DNA of 8,874 nt from an uncultured Myxococcales bacterium (GTDB lineage Bacteria; Myxococcota_A; Bradymonadia; UBA7976; UBA1532). The translations under genes were made by a program, and so were the position numbers. This document shows, piece after piece, positions 1 through 6,279 of this stretch. Positions within the stretch are counted from its first letter, which is position 1, and the number at the start of each line of letters is the position of its first letter. The notes under the pieces were generated by a model. That model was not told the origin of the DNA. It ran no database searches and was given only the letters and a program-made list of their open reading frames with translations. The stretch is taken from positions 1 to 8,874 of the forward strand of contig CALBMW010000688.1 of the NCBI GenBank assembly GCA_937896275.1, given 5' to 3'.

Positions 1-60
1 TGATGTGCGCCGCGTGATGATGATGTGCGCCGCATGATGATACTGTGTGCCGCATGATGA
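1..60 (+). repeat. Three tandem copies of a 20-bp repeat
   Basis: Copies lie at 1-20, 21-40 and 41-60. The middle copy reads TGATGTGCGCCGCATGATGA. Copy 1 differs from it only at repeat position 14 (G for A); copy 3 differs at positions 2, 3 and 8. The array may continue to the left of the window. Each copy contains the near-palindrome TGCG-C-CGCA and ends in ATGATGA or GTGATGA. The last copy supplies the likely start codon of the lipoprotein gene at 54. A weaker fourth copy (12 of 16 positions) is visible at 62-77, inside the signal-peptide codons. Confidence 0.9.
14..57 (+). other. Chain of two repeat-encoded minicistrons with ATGA overlaps
   Basis: Reading from GTG at 14 gives a 7-residue frame (MMMMCAA) ending in TGA at 35-37. 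That stop overlaps ATG at 34 as ATGA. From 34 a second 7-residue frame (MMILCAA) ends in TGA at 55-57, which overlaps ATG at 54, the likely lipoprotein start. A frame open from position 3 also ends (TGA 15-17) overlapping GTG 14. The 20-bp period (3n+2) makes this stepping automatic for any such repeat, so it is not by itself proof of translation. No Shine-Dalgarno sequence is visible before 14, 34 or 54. Coupling by terminating ribosomes would explain that absence, but this is inference. Confidence 0.3.
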
Positions 61-1184
61 CTGCGCGCGGTATGACGCGTCGCCTCCGCGGCGGCTGGTT
101 GCTTGGTGTCACCCTCATCGTGGGCTGCGGCGACACCGAGCCGAAGCCCGGCGAGGAGGGCGGGACCTGCCGAATCTCCTACACGCCCTGCGACCCGGGG
201 CTGGTCTGCACCCCTTCTGGGTGCGACACGCCGCGACCGCCCGACGACGGCGGCGTCCCCGAGCTGAACGTCGAGTGGCAGCTGGAGAAGATGTCCCTCC
301 ACGCGGACGGGAAAGAGACGGTCATCGCCGTCTTCGATCTGACCGAGCGCGAGAGCGGCGAGCCTTACGCGGGCGACGTGCGCGTCTGGATCGATCCGGC
401 GAGCGCCGGCGTGGTCCAGCCCCCGCGGGTCGAGCTCGACGAGGAGGGCCACGGCGTCACGCGCCTGACCGTCTGCGACGGGCGCAACCCCGCCTGCCCC
501 ATGCAAGCGGCCTTCAAGATCGCGGTGATCGAGGAGCCGCTCGTGGCGTTGAGCGCCTCGCCCATCATTCGAATCCTCGGGACCGGGCAGGCCCCTGGCG
601 GCGGGCCGGACGAGATCGTGCTTGGCGGCGGCACCGGCGGGACCACGACCGGCGACTTCGTCATCCCATCGGCCTTCACCGGCGCGAGCCGGGTGTGCAC
701 GGGCGCGGAGGGCGCCCTCGATGTCCGGGGCGGCACCCAGCTCATCCATCGACGGGCGTTGGGGAGCATCGAGCCCTCCGAGACCGAGGGAGGCGCCTAC
801 ACGGCGCAGATCGTCGGTGGCGCGAGCGGCGACGGCGTCCTGGTCAACACGGGCGGACACAACGAGGGCGCTCCTGCGCCGATCCTGGGGTGCGGCGCCG
901 ACGAGGTCCACAAGGGCACCTTCGCCGTCCCCGCGGCCACCGGCGTCAAGGTGCTGCTGCCCAACGACACCGAGCGGCCCTTCGCCGCACAGTGCACGGT
1001 GCGCCAGTCCGGCGCGCAGGTCACCCCCGGCTCGGGCAGCGGCAAGGTGTTTCAGGCCGTGCGATGCGAGGGTGAGCAGGTCGTCGAGTGGTTGGCGGCC
1101 TTCGACGTGATCTGCGAGGAGACGGCTCCCGACGTCACGCGCCGCCCACACATCACCGGGTGCATGCGCTACATCTCGCCCTGA
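54..1184 (+). CDS. Cell-surface lipoprotein with Cys-rich N-terminus and possible Ig-like domain
   Basis: A 376-residue protein with a lipoprotein signal peptide: basic n-region (RRLR), hydrophobic stretch and lipobox IVGC, with the lipid-modified Cys at residue 25. It is therefore exported and lipid-anchored. A short disulfide-type module follows (C39, C46, C52, C57; TPCDPGLVC), of a kind common in Myxococcota lipoproteins. Residues about 75-170 look like an invasin/Big_1-type Ig domain: ADGKET near its start, then repeated hydrophobic strands and DEEGHG before RLTV. A Gly/Thr-rich linker at about 180-205 (GGGTGGTTTGD) leads to an unrecognised C-terminal domain with five Cys. Start choice is open: ATG 54, 57 or 72, or GTG 45, all keep the signal peptide and none has a clear ribosome-binding site. 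I prefer 54 because an upstream minicistron stop overlaps it. The function is unknown; surface adhesion or structure is a guess. Confidence 0.8.
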   Translation: MMTARGMTRRLRGGWLLGVTLIVGCGDTEPKPGEEGGTCRISYTPCDPGLVCTPSGCDTPRPPDDGGVPELNVEWQLEKMSLHADGKETVIAVFDLTERESGEPYAGDVRVWIDPASAGVVQPPRVELDEEGHGVTRLTVCDGRNPACPMQAAFKIAVIEEPLVALSASPIIRILGTGQAPGGGPDEIVLGGGTGGTTTGDFVIPSAFTGASRVCTGAEGALDVRGGTQLIHRRALGSIEPSETEGGAYTAQIVGGASGDGVLVNTGGHNEGAPAPILGCGADEVHKGTFAVPAATGVKVLLPNDTERPFAAQCTVRQSGAQVTPGSGSGKVFQAVRCEGEQVVEWLAAFDVICEETAPDVTRRPHITGCMRYISP

Positions 1185-1230
1185 CCGGCGGCCTGGGGTC
1201 GGCCCGCGCCTGGCTTGCGAGCGGTTGATC

Positions 1231-1383
1231 GGCTTTCAGCTTTCGGCTTTCAGCTCTCAGCCGCACCCTGCCGGGTCCCGAACGCCGTGGCCGGGGCCGC
1301 ACGGGGGGCGTTCGCCGCGGGTATCTGCGGAGAGACGGCCCTGGAATCGGGCCGGGCTGAAGGCTCACCGCTGAAGGCTGCCC
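1231..1383. terminator. Long-range inverted repeat between convergent genes; possible bidirectional terminator
   Basis: The left arm has two 14-bp tandem units, GGCTTTCAGCTTTC (1231-1244) and GGCTTTCAGCTCTC (1245-1258). The right arm has two 14-bp units of opposite sense, GCTGAAGGCTCACC (1356-1369) and GCTGAAGGCTGCCC (1370-1383). In RNA, each GCUUUCAGC can pair with each GCUGAAGGC through eight Watson-Crick pairs and one G-U pair, closing a loop of roughly 100 bases. The lipoprotein gene ends at 1184 on the plus strand and the glycosyltransferase gene at 1388 on the minus strand, so a structure here could serve both. There is no T-tract, and I see no gene in the 203-bp spacer. Confidence 0.45.
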
Positions 1384-1387
1384 CGGC

Positions 1388-2665
1388 CTACTCGGCGCCC
1401 AGCGCGGCGTAGGCGAGGACCAGGCGCGCCTGCTCGGCCTCGGCGTTGTATTTGCGCTCGGCCCAGGCCCGCGCCCGCCGCCCCATGACCAGCAGCCGTT
1501 CGGGGTCGCCGGCGAGCGCCCGCACCTTGGCGGCCAGATCCGCAGGATCGGCGGCGTCGGCCAGCAGCAGCGCGCCCGTCTCGTCGGCCAGCGCGCGGTG
1601 GCTCGCGATCGTCGAGCCCAGGATGGGCAGGCCGGCGACCATGTACTCGAAGACCTTGTTGCTGAGCGACATCTCGTAGCTCAGGCAGACGGGCTCGGTG
1701 AGCACCACGCCCAGATCGGCGCCCACCGTCAGCTCCCAGAGCGCGTCGAGGGACACCCGGGGCAGCACGTGCACGTTGCGGTGAGGCGAGCCCTCGGCGC
1801 GGCGGGCGAGCGCGTCGCGATAGGGTGAGGCCGCCCCGATCAGCACCACGTCGACCTCGGGCAGCAACTCGGCCGCGGTCACGAGGCCGTCGAGGCCCCG
1901 GCCGGTCGAGAAGCCGCCCTGATAGAGCACGATCGGCCGCGTCGCGGCGCCCCCGATGAGCGCGCGGAGGCGCGTCGATCGGGTCAGCGGGCGGAGGGGG
2001 GCGCAGTTGCGCAGCACCAGCGGGCGCTCGATGTCATAGAGCCGCACCAGCTCGTCGGCGAGGGCGTCGCTGACCGTGATCACGCGGTCGGCGGCGCGCG
2101 CGCCCCGGGTCTCGATGGCGCGCCAGCGCTCGAGGCGCCACTCGGGGGCGCCGCACTTGTTGCCCTGCCAGTCGATCCACAGCTCATGGCTGTCGTAGAT
2201 CAGCCGCGCGCCGGTGAGGCGGGCGCACAGGCGCGCGGCCTCGAGCGTGTCGAGGTCGTGCGCGTGGTAGGCGTCCGCGCGCAGCCGCGCGCCCGCGGCC
2301 ACGGCGCTGGCCAGGTAGTTGGCCTCGCCGATCTCGGTGCGCAAACGATCGCGCCGCCGGTGCTGCGAGCGACGCCGGTCGGGCGCGACCGGCCGGACCT
2401 CACAGCCTCCCTCGCCGCCCGGCGCCGACTCGGTCTCGCCGCGCCGGACTCGACCCAGCGCCGCGCGCGGCAGGCCCCGGAGCCGCTCCCCCAAGCGGGG
2501 CAGGCGCAGCACCGAGACGCCATGGTGGGTCTCGCGGCGCGGCATCCCTCGCCCGCTGCGCCCGATGACCGTCACCGCGTGGCCCGCCCCCACCAGCGCC
2601 AGCGCCTCCCGGACGACGCGCGGATCGCCGGTGACCGGGTTGCGCACGAACATGCAGATCCTCAT
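1388..2665 (-). CDS. GT4-family (GT-B fold) glycosyltransferase
   Basis: A 425-residue enzyme expected to transfer a sugar from a nucleotide-sugar donor to a growing polysaccharide or lipid-linked oligosaccharide at the cytoplasmic face of the membrane. Acceptor and sugar cannot be told. The N-terminal domain opens with MRICMFVRNPVTGDPRVVREA (1-21) and GHAVTVI (28-34), then YHAHDLDTL (133-141), IYDSHELW (156-163) and VITVSDALADEL (195-206). The C-terminal donor domain shows VLYQGGF (246-252), VDVVLIG (271-277) and NKVFEYMVAGLPIL (336-349), the GT4 donor-site signature with Glu340. Residues about 60-110 are Arg/Gly-rich and resemble a disordered insert. The start is set by AGAGAGGA (2670-2677) four bases before ATG 2665. 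The frame stays open upstream, and ATG 2743 would add 26 residues encoded by the 13-bp repeats. It lies 154 bp downstream of the flippase gene and is probably co-expressed with it. Confidence 0.88.
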   Translation of the reverse strand: MRICMFVRNPVTGDPRVVREALALVGAGHAVTVIGRSGRGMPRRETHHGVSVLRLPRLGERLRGLPRAALGRVRRGETESAPGGEGGCEVRPVAPDRRRSQHRRRDRLRTEIGEANYLASAVAAGARLRADAYHAHDLDTLEAARLCARLTGARLIYDSHELWIDWQGNKCGAPEWRLERWRAIETRGARAADRVITVSDALADELVRLYDIERPLVLRNCAPLRPLTRSTRLRALIGGAATRPIVLYQGGFSTGRGLDGLVTAAELLPEVDVVLIGAASPYRDALARRAEGSPHRNVHVLPRVSLDALWELTVGADLGVVLTEPVCLSYEMSLSNKVFEYMVAGLPILGSTIASHRALADETGALLLADAADPADLAAKVRALAGDPERLLVMGRRARAWAERKYNAEAEQARLVLAYAALGAE

Positions 2666-2669
2666 CGCG

Positions 2670-2677
2670 TCCTCTCT
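2670..2677 (-). promoter_or_regulatory. Ribosome-binding site of the glycosyltransferase gene
   Basis: On the minus strand AGAGAGGA lies four bases before ATG 2665. It is one of the stronger Shine-Dalgarno sequences in the window. It begins exactly where the 13-bp repeat array ends, so changes in repeat number would alter the sequence and any RNA structure directly next to it. Confidence 0.65.
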
Positions 2678-2742
2678 CGTCGGCCCACACCGTCGGCCCA
2701 CACCGTCGGCCCACACCGTCGGCCCGCACCGTCGGCCCAGCA
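2678..2742. repeat. Five tandem copies of a 13-bp repeat upstream of the glycosyltransferase
   Basis: Copies are at 2678-2690, 2691-2703, 2704-2716, 2717-2729 and 2730-2742. The first three are identical (CGTCGGCCCACAC). The fourth has one substitution (G for A at repeat position 10), and the fifth differs at its last three or four bases. Near-identity points to recent expansion. The array fills most of the leader next to the glycosyltransferase start. With five copies, minus-strand ATG 2743 is in frame with the gene through the repeats; a gain or loss of one copy would break that frame. Confidence 0.95.
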
Positions 2743-2819
2743 TGACTCTGGCCCCGCCGGACCCCGGGCTGTCTCGGGAGGGGCTCGGGGCGCCCACCGA
2801 GCAGGGCTGTCGAGCGGGC

Positions 2820-4430
2820 TCAGCCGGGCCTCCCCCGGCGCGCGAGCCGCCCCAGACGGTCGCGCACCCACTTGCGATCGATCGGATCCAGCCCGACGGT
2901 CGCCAGGAATACCCCCTCGACCGCCGCGGCGAACAGCCCCACCGCCGCCAGCCCGAACAGGCCGTGGCCGATGTCCAGCCACCGGGCCGCGACCAGGCAG
3001 GCGATGCCGGGGGCCGCGATGGCCCAGGGACGCAGGGTGGCGCTGGCCATGAAGGGGCCGAGCCGCACGCCCATCATGTGCGCCACCAGCCACGACCAGA
3101 AGATGAGCTTGTAGATCACCCACGTGGCCAGCGTGCCCCCCGCCACGCCCAGCAGACCCCAGCCGAAGCCGAAGGCGAACACCACGCTCAGCACCACGTT
3201 GACCAAGGCCCCCGCGAACATCGCCATGCTGGCCGCCCGCATGCGACCGAAGGCCACTGGCACCGAGTTGGTGACCTGGTTGGTCGCGGCGACCAGCACG
3301 CCGCCGCCGATGAGCCAGAACAGCACGCCGTACTCGCGGAACGCCTCGCCGACGTACAGCACCAGGATCTCCTCGCCGTTGATCATGGCGAAGACGATCG
3401 GCAGCACCGCCAGCGGCACGATCGTCCGGTTGGTGCGGTAGACCACCCGGACCATCCGCGCGATGTCCCCCTGGGCGTGCATCACCGTGAACGCCGGGGT
3501 CAGCGCCTGGCAGCCCAGCACCATCACCTGATAGGCCGCGTTGACGAGCGAGACCACGATGGCGTAGCCCGCCACCTGGGTCGGATCGATCAGCTTGTTG
3601 ATGATGAAGTTGTCGGTGTGCCAGTAGAGCAGCCCGGCCATGCTGCTGATCAGGAACCACCCGCTGAAGGTGCTGACACGGCGCAGCACGCCCCAGTCGA
3701 AGGCCGCGCGCCTCAGCCGCTGCCAAGGGACCGCCCGCCGCGCGAGCACCGCCAGCGCGACCGAGTCGATCACCGCGATGACGAAGAAGGCCAGGCCCAC
3801 CCACAGCAGCCGCGGCTCGTCGAGCACGAAGAGGCCCACGATGAGCACCACCCGGGCGACGTAGGTCACCGTTCGGAGCGCGTTGAGCTTCACGAACTGC
3901 TGCGACGCCGAGAGGCCGCCCTGGAACACGCCAAAGGGCACCGACAAGGCGCCGGCGAGCCCCGCGAGCAGCATCGCCCAGCCGCCCAGGCCCTCGGTGC
4001 CCGCGGGCACGTCGAAGATCGACTCGAAGCCGACGCTGAGCACGACGACCACCCCGGCGTAGGCGAGCGCGCCGCCGGTGAGCCCCACGAAGGCGCTGGT
4101 CGTGATGCGCTCGATCTCGTCGACCTCGCCCTCGCCCAGCGCGTGGGCCAGGAAGCGGGCCACGCCGGCGCCGATGCCGCGGGGGATGAGCGCCGCGAGG
4201 GCCGTGCAGCTGCCGATCAGGGGCCACAGCGCGTACTCGGCCTTGCCCAGGCTGCGCACCAGATAGCCCTGGAGCACCAGGCCGAGCAGCATCGTGATCG
4301 CGGCGCGACCGTAATTCCCGACGACGTTGAGGGCGGTGCGCTTGGGGCTGATTCGGGCCAGGTGGGCCGCGTGCGCCTTCTGCTCGTCGATGGGCGCGTC
4401 GCTGCGGGGCGGGGCCCCGGGGTCGGCCAT
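2820..4430 (-). CDS. Wzx/PST-type polysaccharide flippase (MOP superfamily)
   Basis: A 536-residue multi-spanning inner-membrane protein, expected to flip lipid-linked oligosaccharide to the periplasmic side for O-antigen or exopolysaccharide assembly. About 12-14 hydrophobic helices can be traced from residue 35 to about 515. Family hallmarks are the first helix with VGNYGRAAITMLLGLVLQG and then LVRSLGKAEYALWPL (37-71), the central TDNFIINKLI followed by VAGYAIVVSLVNAAYQ (272-301), and LTPAFTVMHAQGD (310-322). The tail is Arg-rich and cytoplasmic. ATG 4430 was chosen because GAGGAG lies 11 bases upstream and the N-terminal about 33 residues form a short polar cytoplasmic tail. The frame stays open to 4868 but would there overlap prmC antisense. 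The gene diverges from prmC and precedes a glycosyltransferase gene in the same direction. Lipid II flippase (MurJ) is less likely: I see none of its conserved charged motif and the context is polysaccharide. Confidence 0.85.
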   Translation of the reverse strand: MADPGAPPRSDAPIDEQKAHAAHLARISPKRTALNVVGNYGRAAITMLLGLVLQGYLVRSLGKAEYALWPLIGSCTALAALIPRGIGAGVARFLAHALGEGEVDEIERITTSAFVGLTGGALAYAGVVVVLSVGFESIFDVPAGTEGLGGWAMLLAGLAGALSVPFGVFQGGLSASQQFVKLNALRTVTYVARVVLIVGLFVLDEPRLLWVGLAFFVIAVIDSVALAVLARRAVPWQRLRRAAFDWGVLRRVSTFSGWFLISSMAGLLYWHTDNFIINKLIDPTQVAGYAIVVSLVNAAYQVMVLGCQALTPAFTVMHAQGDIARMVRVVYRTNRTIVPLAVLPIVFAMINGEEILVLYVGEAFREYGVLFWLIGGGVLVAATNQVTNSVPVAFGRMRAASMAMFAGALVNVVLSVVFAFGFGWGLLGVAGGTLATWVIYKLIFWSWLVAHMMGVRLGPFMASATLRPWAIAAPGIACLVAARWLDIGHGLFGLAAVGLFAAAVEGVFLATVGLDPIDRKWVRDRLGRLARRGRPG

Positions 4431-4565
4431 GGGCGTCTGTGCTCCTCGACTCGGGTGGGGGGTCCATCGGCCTGGCCGGCCTGACCACGGCGGGCTCCCG
4501 GAGTGCGGCGTCGACGCGGAGCGCGCGGCCCGCTCCCGCGAGCCGGATGGCCACCCGGTCGGGCG

Positions 4566-4594
4566 ATTATTTCCTCGCCCCCCCCAAGAGGCAA
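4566..4594 (-). promoter_or_regulatory. Sigma-70-type promoter of the flippase gene with a G8 spacer tract
   Basis: On the minus strand TTGCCT (4594-4589) is followed after exactly 17 bp by AATAAT (4571-4566), which match the -35 and -10 consensus at 4 and 5 of 6 positions. An AT-rich hexamer this close to consensus is rare in such GC-rich DNA. Transcription would start near 4559 and give a leader of about 130 nt before ATG 4430. The spacer contains eight consecutive G (4585-4578 on the minus strand), so slippage there would change the spacing of the two hexamers. Confidence 0.5.
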
Positions 4595-4648
4595 ACGGCG
4601 ACTCGATCATCGCCGCGCGAAACTGCGCCGCTGCGGCTCCGCATCCCG

Positions 4649-4654
4649 TAGACT
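4649..4654 (+). promoter_or_regulatory. prmC: Possible -10 element of prmC, near-leaderless arrangement
   Basis: TAGACT matches the TAnnnT pattern and ends eight bases before the GTG start at 4663. There is no Shine-Dalgarno sequence before that start. A transcript beginning about 7 bases after this element would begin at or within one base of the start codon, so prmC could be leaderless. No recognisable -35 lies 16-18 bp upstream, which keeps confidence low. Confidence 0.3.
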
Positions 4655-4662
4655 GCGCCCCC

Positions 4663-5523
4663 GTGAGCGCCGACGACGAGACCTGGACGCTGCGCCGCGT
4701 CCTCCGCTGGACCGCCTCGTTCTTCGAGCAGAAGGGCATCGAGAACCCTCGCCTGGACGCCGAGCTGCTCATCGCGGGGGCCCAGGGCGTCGACCGCGTC
4801 CGCCTGTACATGGAGTTGGACAAGCCCCTCTCCCCCGACGAGCTCACCGCCATCCGCGCCCACGTCAAGCGGCGCGCGCAGAACGAGCCTGTGGCCTACA
4901 TCCTGGGGCAGAAGGCCTTCTGGAACCTGGACCTCGCGGTGGACGCCCGCGTCCTCGTCCCGCGCCCCGACACCGAGCGCCTCGTCGAGCTGGCCCTCTC
5001 GCGCCTGAAGCCGATGGCGGCCCCCATCGTGGTGGACGTCGGCACCGGCAGCGGTTGCGTCGCGCTGGCCATCGCCAAGGATCGCCCCGACGCCCAGGTG
5101 CACGCCGTCGACCTCTCGGCGGAGGCCCTGGCGGTGGCCCGCGTCAACGCTGAGCGCAACGCCGTGACCAACGTCGTCTTCCACGAGGGCGACCTGCTGA
5201 CGTCCCTGGCCGACGTGACCGAGCTCGACCTCATCGTCAGCAACCCCCCCTACATCGCCAGCGCCGAGGTCGATCGCCTGATGGTCGACGTGCGCGCCTT
5301 CGAGCCGCGGCTGGCCCTCGACGGCGGCGCCGACGGACTGGCGGTCATCCGGCGCCTGGTGGATCAGGCGGCGCGGCGCCTGGCCCCCGGCGGCGGCCTG
5401 CTCTTCGAGATCGGCTTCGACCAGGGCCCCGCGGCGCACGCCCTGTGCGCCGCACAGTTTCACGCGGTGGCGGTGCATTCGGACTACGCCGGCCACGACC
5501 GCGTGGTCGAGGCGACCCTGTGA
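4663..5523 (+). CDS. prmC: Peptide chain release factor N5-glutamine methyltransferase PrmC (HemK)
   Basis: A 286-residue cytosolic enzyme close to the family's usual length (277 in E. coli). It uses S-adenosylmethionine to methylate the Gln of the GGQ motif in release factors RF1 and RF2, improving translation termination. The N-terminal helical domain (1-75) binds the release factor. Then come PVAYILGQKAFW (76-87), the family signature VLVPRPDTE (98-105), the SAM site VVDVGTGSGCVALAIA (123-138), acidic D150 in HAVDLS, catalytic NPPYI (194-198), EPRLALDGGADGL (214-226) and the final GHDRVV (278-282). GTG 4663 was chosen because SADDETWTLRRVL begins the normal N-terminal helix and the upstream frame has no similarity. 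prfA, its frequent neighbour elsewhere, is not in this window. Its stop overlaps the next start as GTGA, implying translational coupling. Confidence 0.95.
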   Translation: MSADDETWTLRRVLRWTASFFEQKGIENPRLDAELLIAGAQGVDRVRLYMELDKPLSPDELTAIRAHVKRRAQNEPVAYILGQKAFWNLDLAVDARVLVPRPDTERLVELALSRLKPMAAPIVVDVGTGSGCVALAIAKDRPDAQVHAVDLSAEALAVARVNAERNAVTNVVFHEGDLLTSLADVTELDLIVSNPPYIASAEVDRLMVDVRAFEPRLALDGGADGLAVIRRLVDQAARRLAPGGGLLFEIGFDQGPAAHALCAAQFHAVAVHSDYAGHDRVVEATL

Positions 5524-6158
5524 TTCGGCTGCTCATCGCCTTGCTGCTGCTGGGCGCGCTGCCCCTGCTGGGCGGCTGCAACCCCGAGGACGTGCTCGAG
5601 ACGGCGCAGGCCTATTACGGTGAGCTGCCCGACGTGGAGCAGGCCGAGAAGGCGACCGAGATGGCCCGCGTCATGCCGTTCTACGTCAGCGGCGCGGTGC
5701 TGGCCCTGCTGCTCATGGGCGTGGCCATCCTCAACGGCCTCGAGAACGCGCGGGCCCTCGGCCGCGCCGAGTCGGTGCGCTTCGGCGCCTACGTGCTGCT
5801 GCTGTGCTTCGTGAGCCTGTTCCTGGCGATGTCAGCGGAGCGCGGCTGGCTGCCGGCCGGGCACCCGCTGGTGGCCTTCGGCGTCACGGGGATCCTGGCG
5901 GCGGGCGCCACGGCGGCCCTCGCCCACGCGCGGCCCGAGCGCGCGGTCGTCAGCGTGGGCTATCTGGCCGTGACGATGACGCTGCCGTTGCTGGGCATCC
6001 TGCTCAACGGCGACGTGTACCTCATGGACACCACCGCCAGCCTGTTCATCGGCTTCGCCAGCGGCCTGCTGTTGACGATCGTGCTCAGCGATCCGGTGCG
6101 CGGCGGGCTGGTCGACTTCCTGCGCAAGCGCGAGGACGATTCGAGCCGACCCCGGTGA
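5520..6158 (+). CDS. Polytopic membrane protein with lipoprotein signal, unknown function
   Basis: A 212-residue protein I do not recognise. GTG 5520 is the likely start: it overlaps the prmC stop (GTGA) and places a textbook lipoprotein signal at the N-terminus, with a hydrophobic run ending in LLGGC and Cys20 followed by Asn. A polar, helical periplasmic stretch (21-50, rich in Glu) follows. Five predicted membrane helices come next: about 53-73, 86-106, 115-137, 142-163 and 172-192. The tail is short and charged (LRKREDDSSR). A lipidated N-terminus fused to a multi-helix membrane domain is uncommon, so the first segment could instead act as an ordinary first helix. The coupling to prmC is probably an accident of gene order, as no functional link is visible. 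Confidence 0.8.
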   Translation: MIRLLIALLLLGALPLLGGCNPEDVLETAQAYYGELPDVEQAEKATEMARVMPFYVSGAVLALLLMGVAILNGLENARALGRAESVRFGAYVLLLCFVSLFLAMSAERGWLPAGHPLVAFGVTGILAAGATAALAHARPERAVVSVGYLAVTMTLPLLGILLNGDVYLMDTTASLFIGFASGLLLTIVLSDPVRGGLVDFLRKREDDSSRPR

Positions 6159-6171
6159 CCTGACGGTCAGG
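6159..6171. terminator. Short perfect inverted repeat just after the membrane-protein gene
   Basis: CCTGAC-G-GTCAGG starts directly after the stop codon at 6156-6158. As RNA it would form a 5-bp stem with a 3-base loop and no U-tract, so it is weak as a terminator and could equally be a protein-binding site. The rest of the 121-bp spacer up to 6280 holds no clear promoter: TTGCGC at 6205 and TTGCGT at 6219 lack convincing -10 partners. Confidence 0.3.
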
Positions 6172-6279
6172 CGCCGACTTGGTGAGGGGCGTCGACGCCT
6201 TCGATTGCGCCATGTCCCTTGCGTCCTCGATCATCCGTGGTTAGGTAGGCGGGCGATCCGCGCGAAAGGGCCCAGACCG

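Noticed and set aside
47..1075. A 342-codon frame overlapping the lipoprotein gene
   Set aside because: Its translation is Arg-rich with no signal peptide or domain; the lipoprotein frame has signal, lipobox and paired cysteines.
2744..2819. Terminator after the flippase gene
   Set aside because: The GC-rich stretch offers several short complementary runs (CCCCG with CGGGG) but no single stable hairpin, so read-through into the glycosyltransferase seems likely.
2319..4484. A 721-codon plus-strand open frame, and a 630-codon minus-strand frame (2662-4554)
   Set aside because: Both are shadows of the flippase and glycosyltransferase. Their translations are His/Arg/Gly/Asp-rich low complexity without motifs, whereas the minus-strand frame called here has clear membrane helices and family motifs.
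4567..5496. A 309-codon minus-strand open frame antisense to prmC
   Set aside because: prmC in the other strand has all family motifs; the antisense frame is a GC-rich shadow rich in Gly, Asp and Val.
6205..6247. Promoter for the TerB-like gene (TTGCGC with GATCAT, or TTGCGT with TAGGTA)
   Set aside because: Both pairs match consensus at only about half the positions; neither stands out from background.
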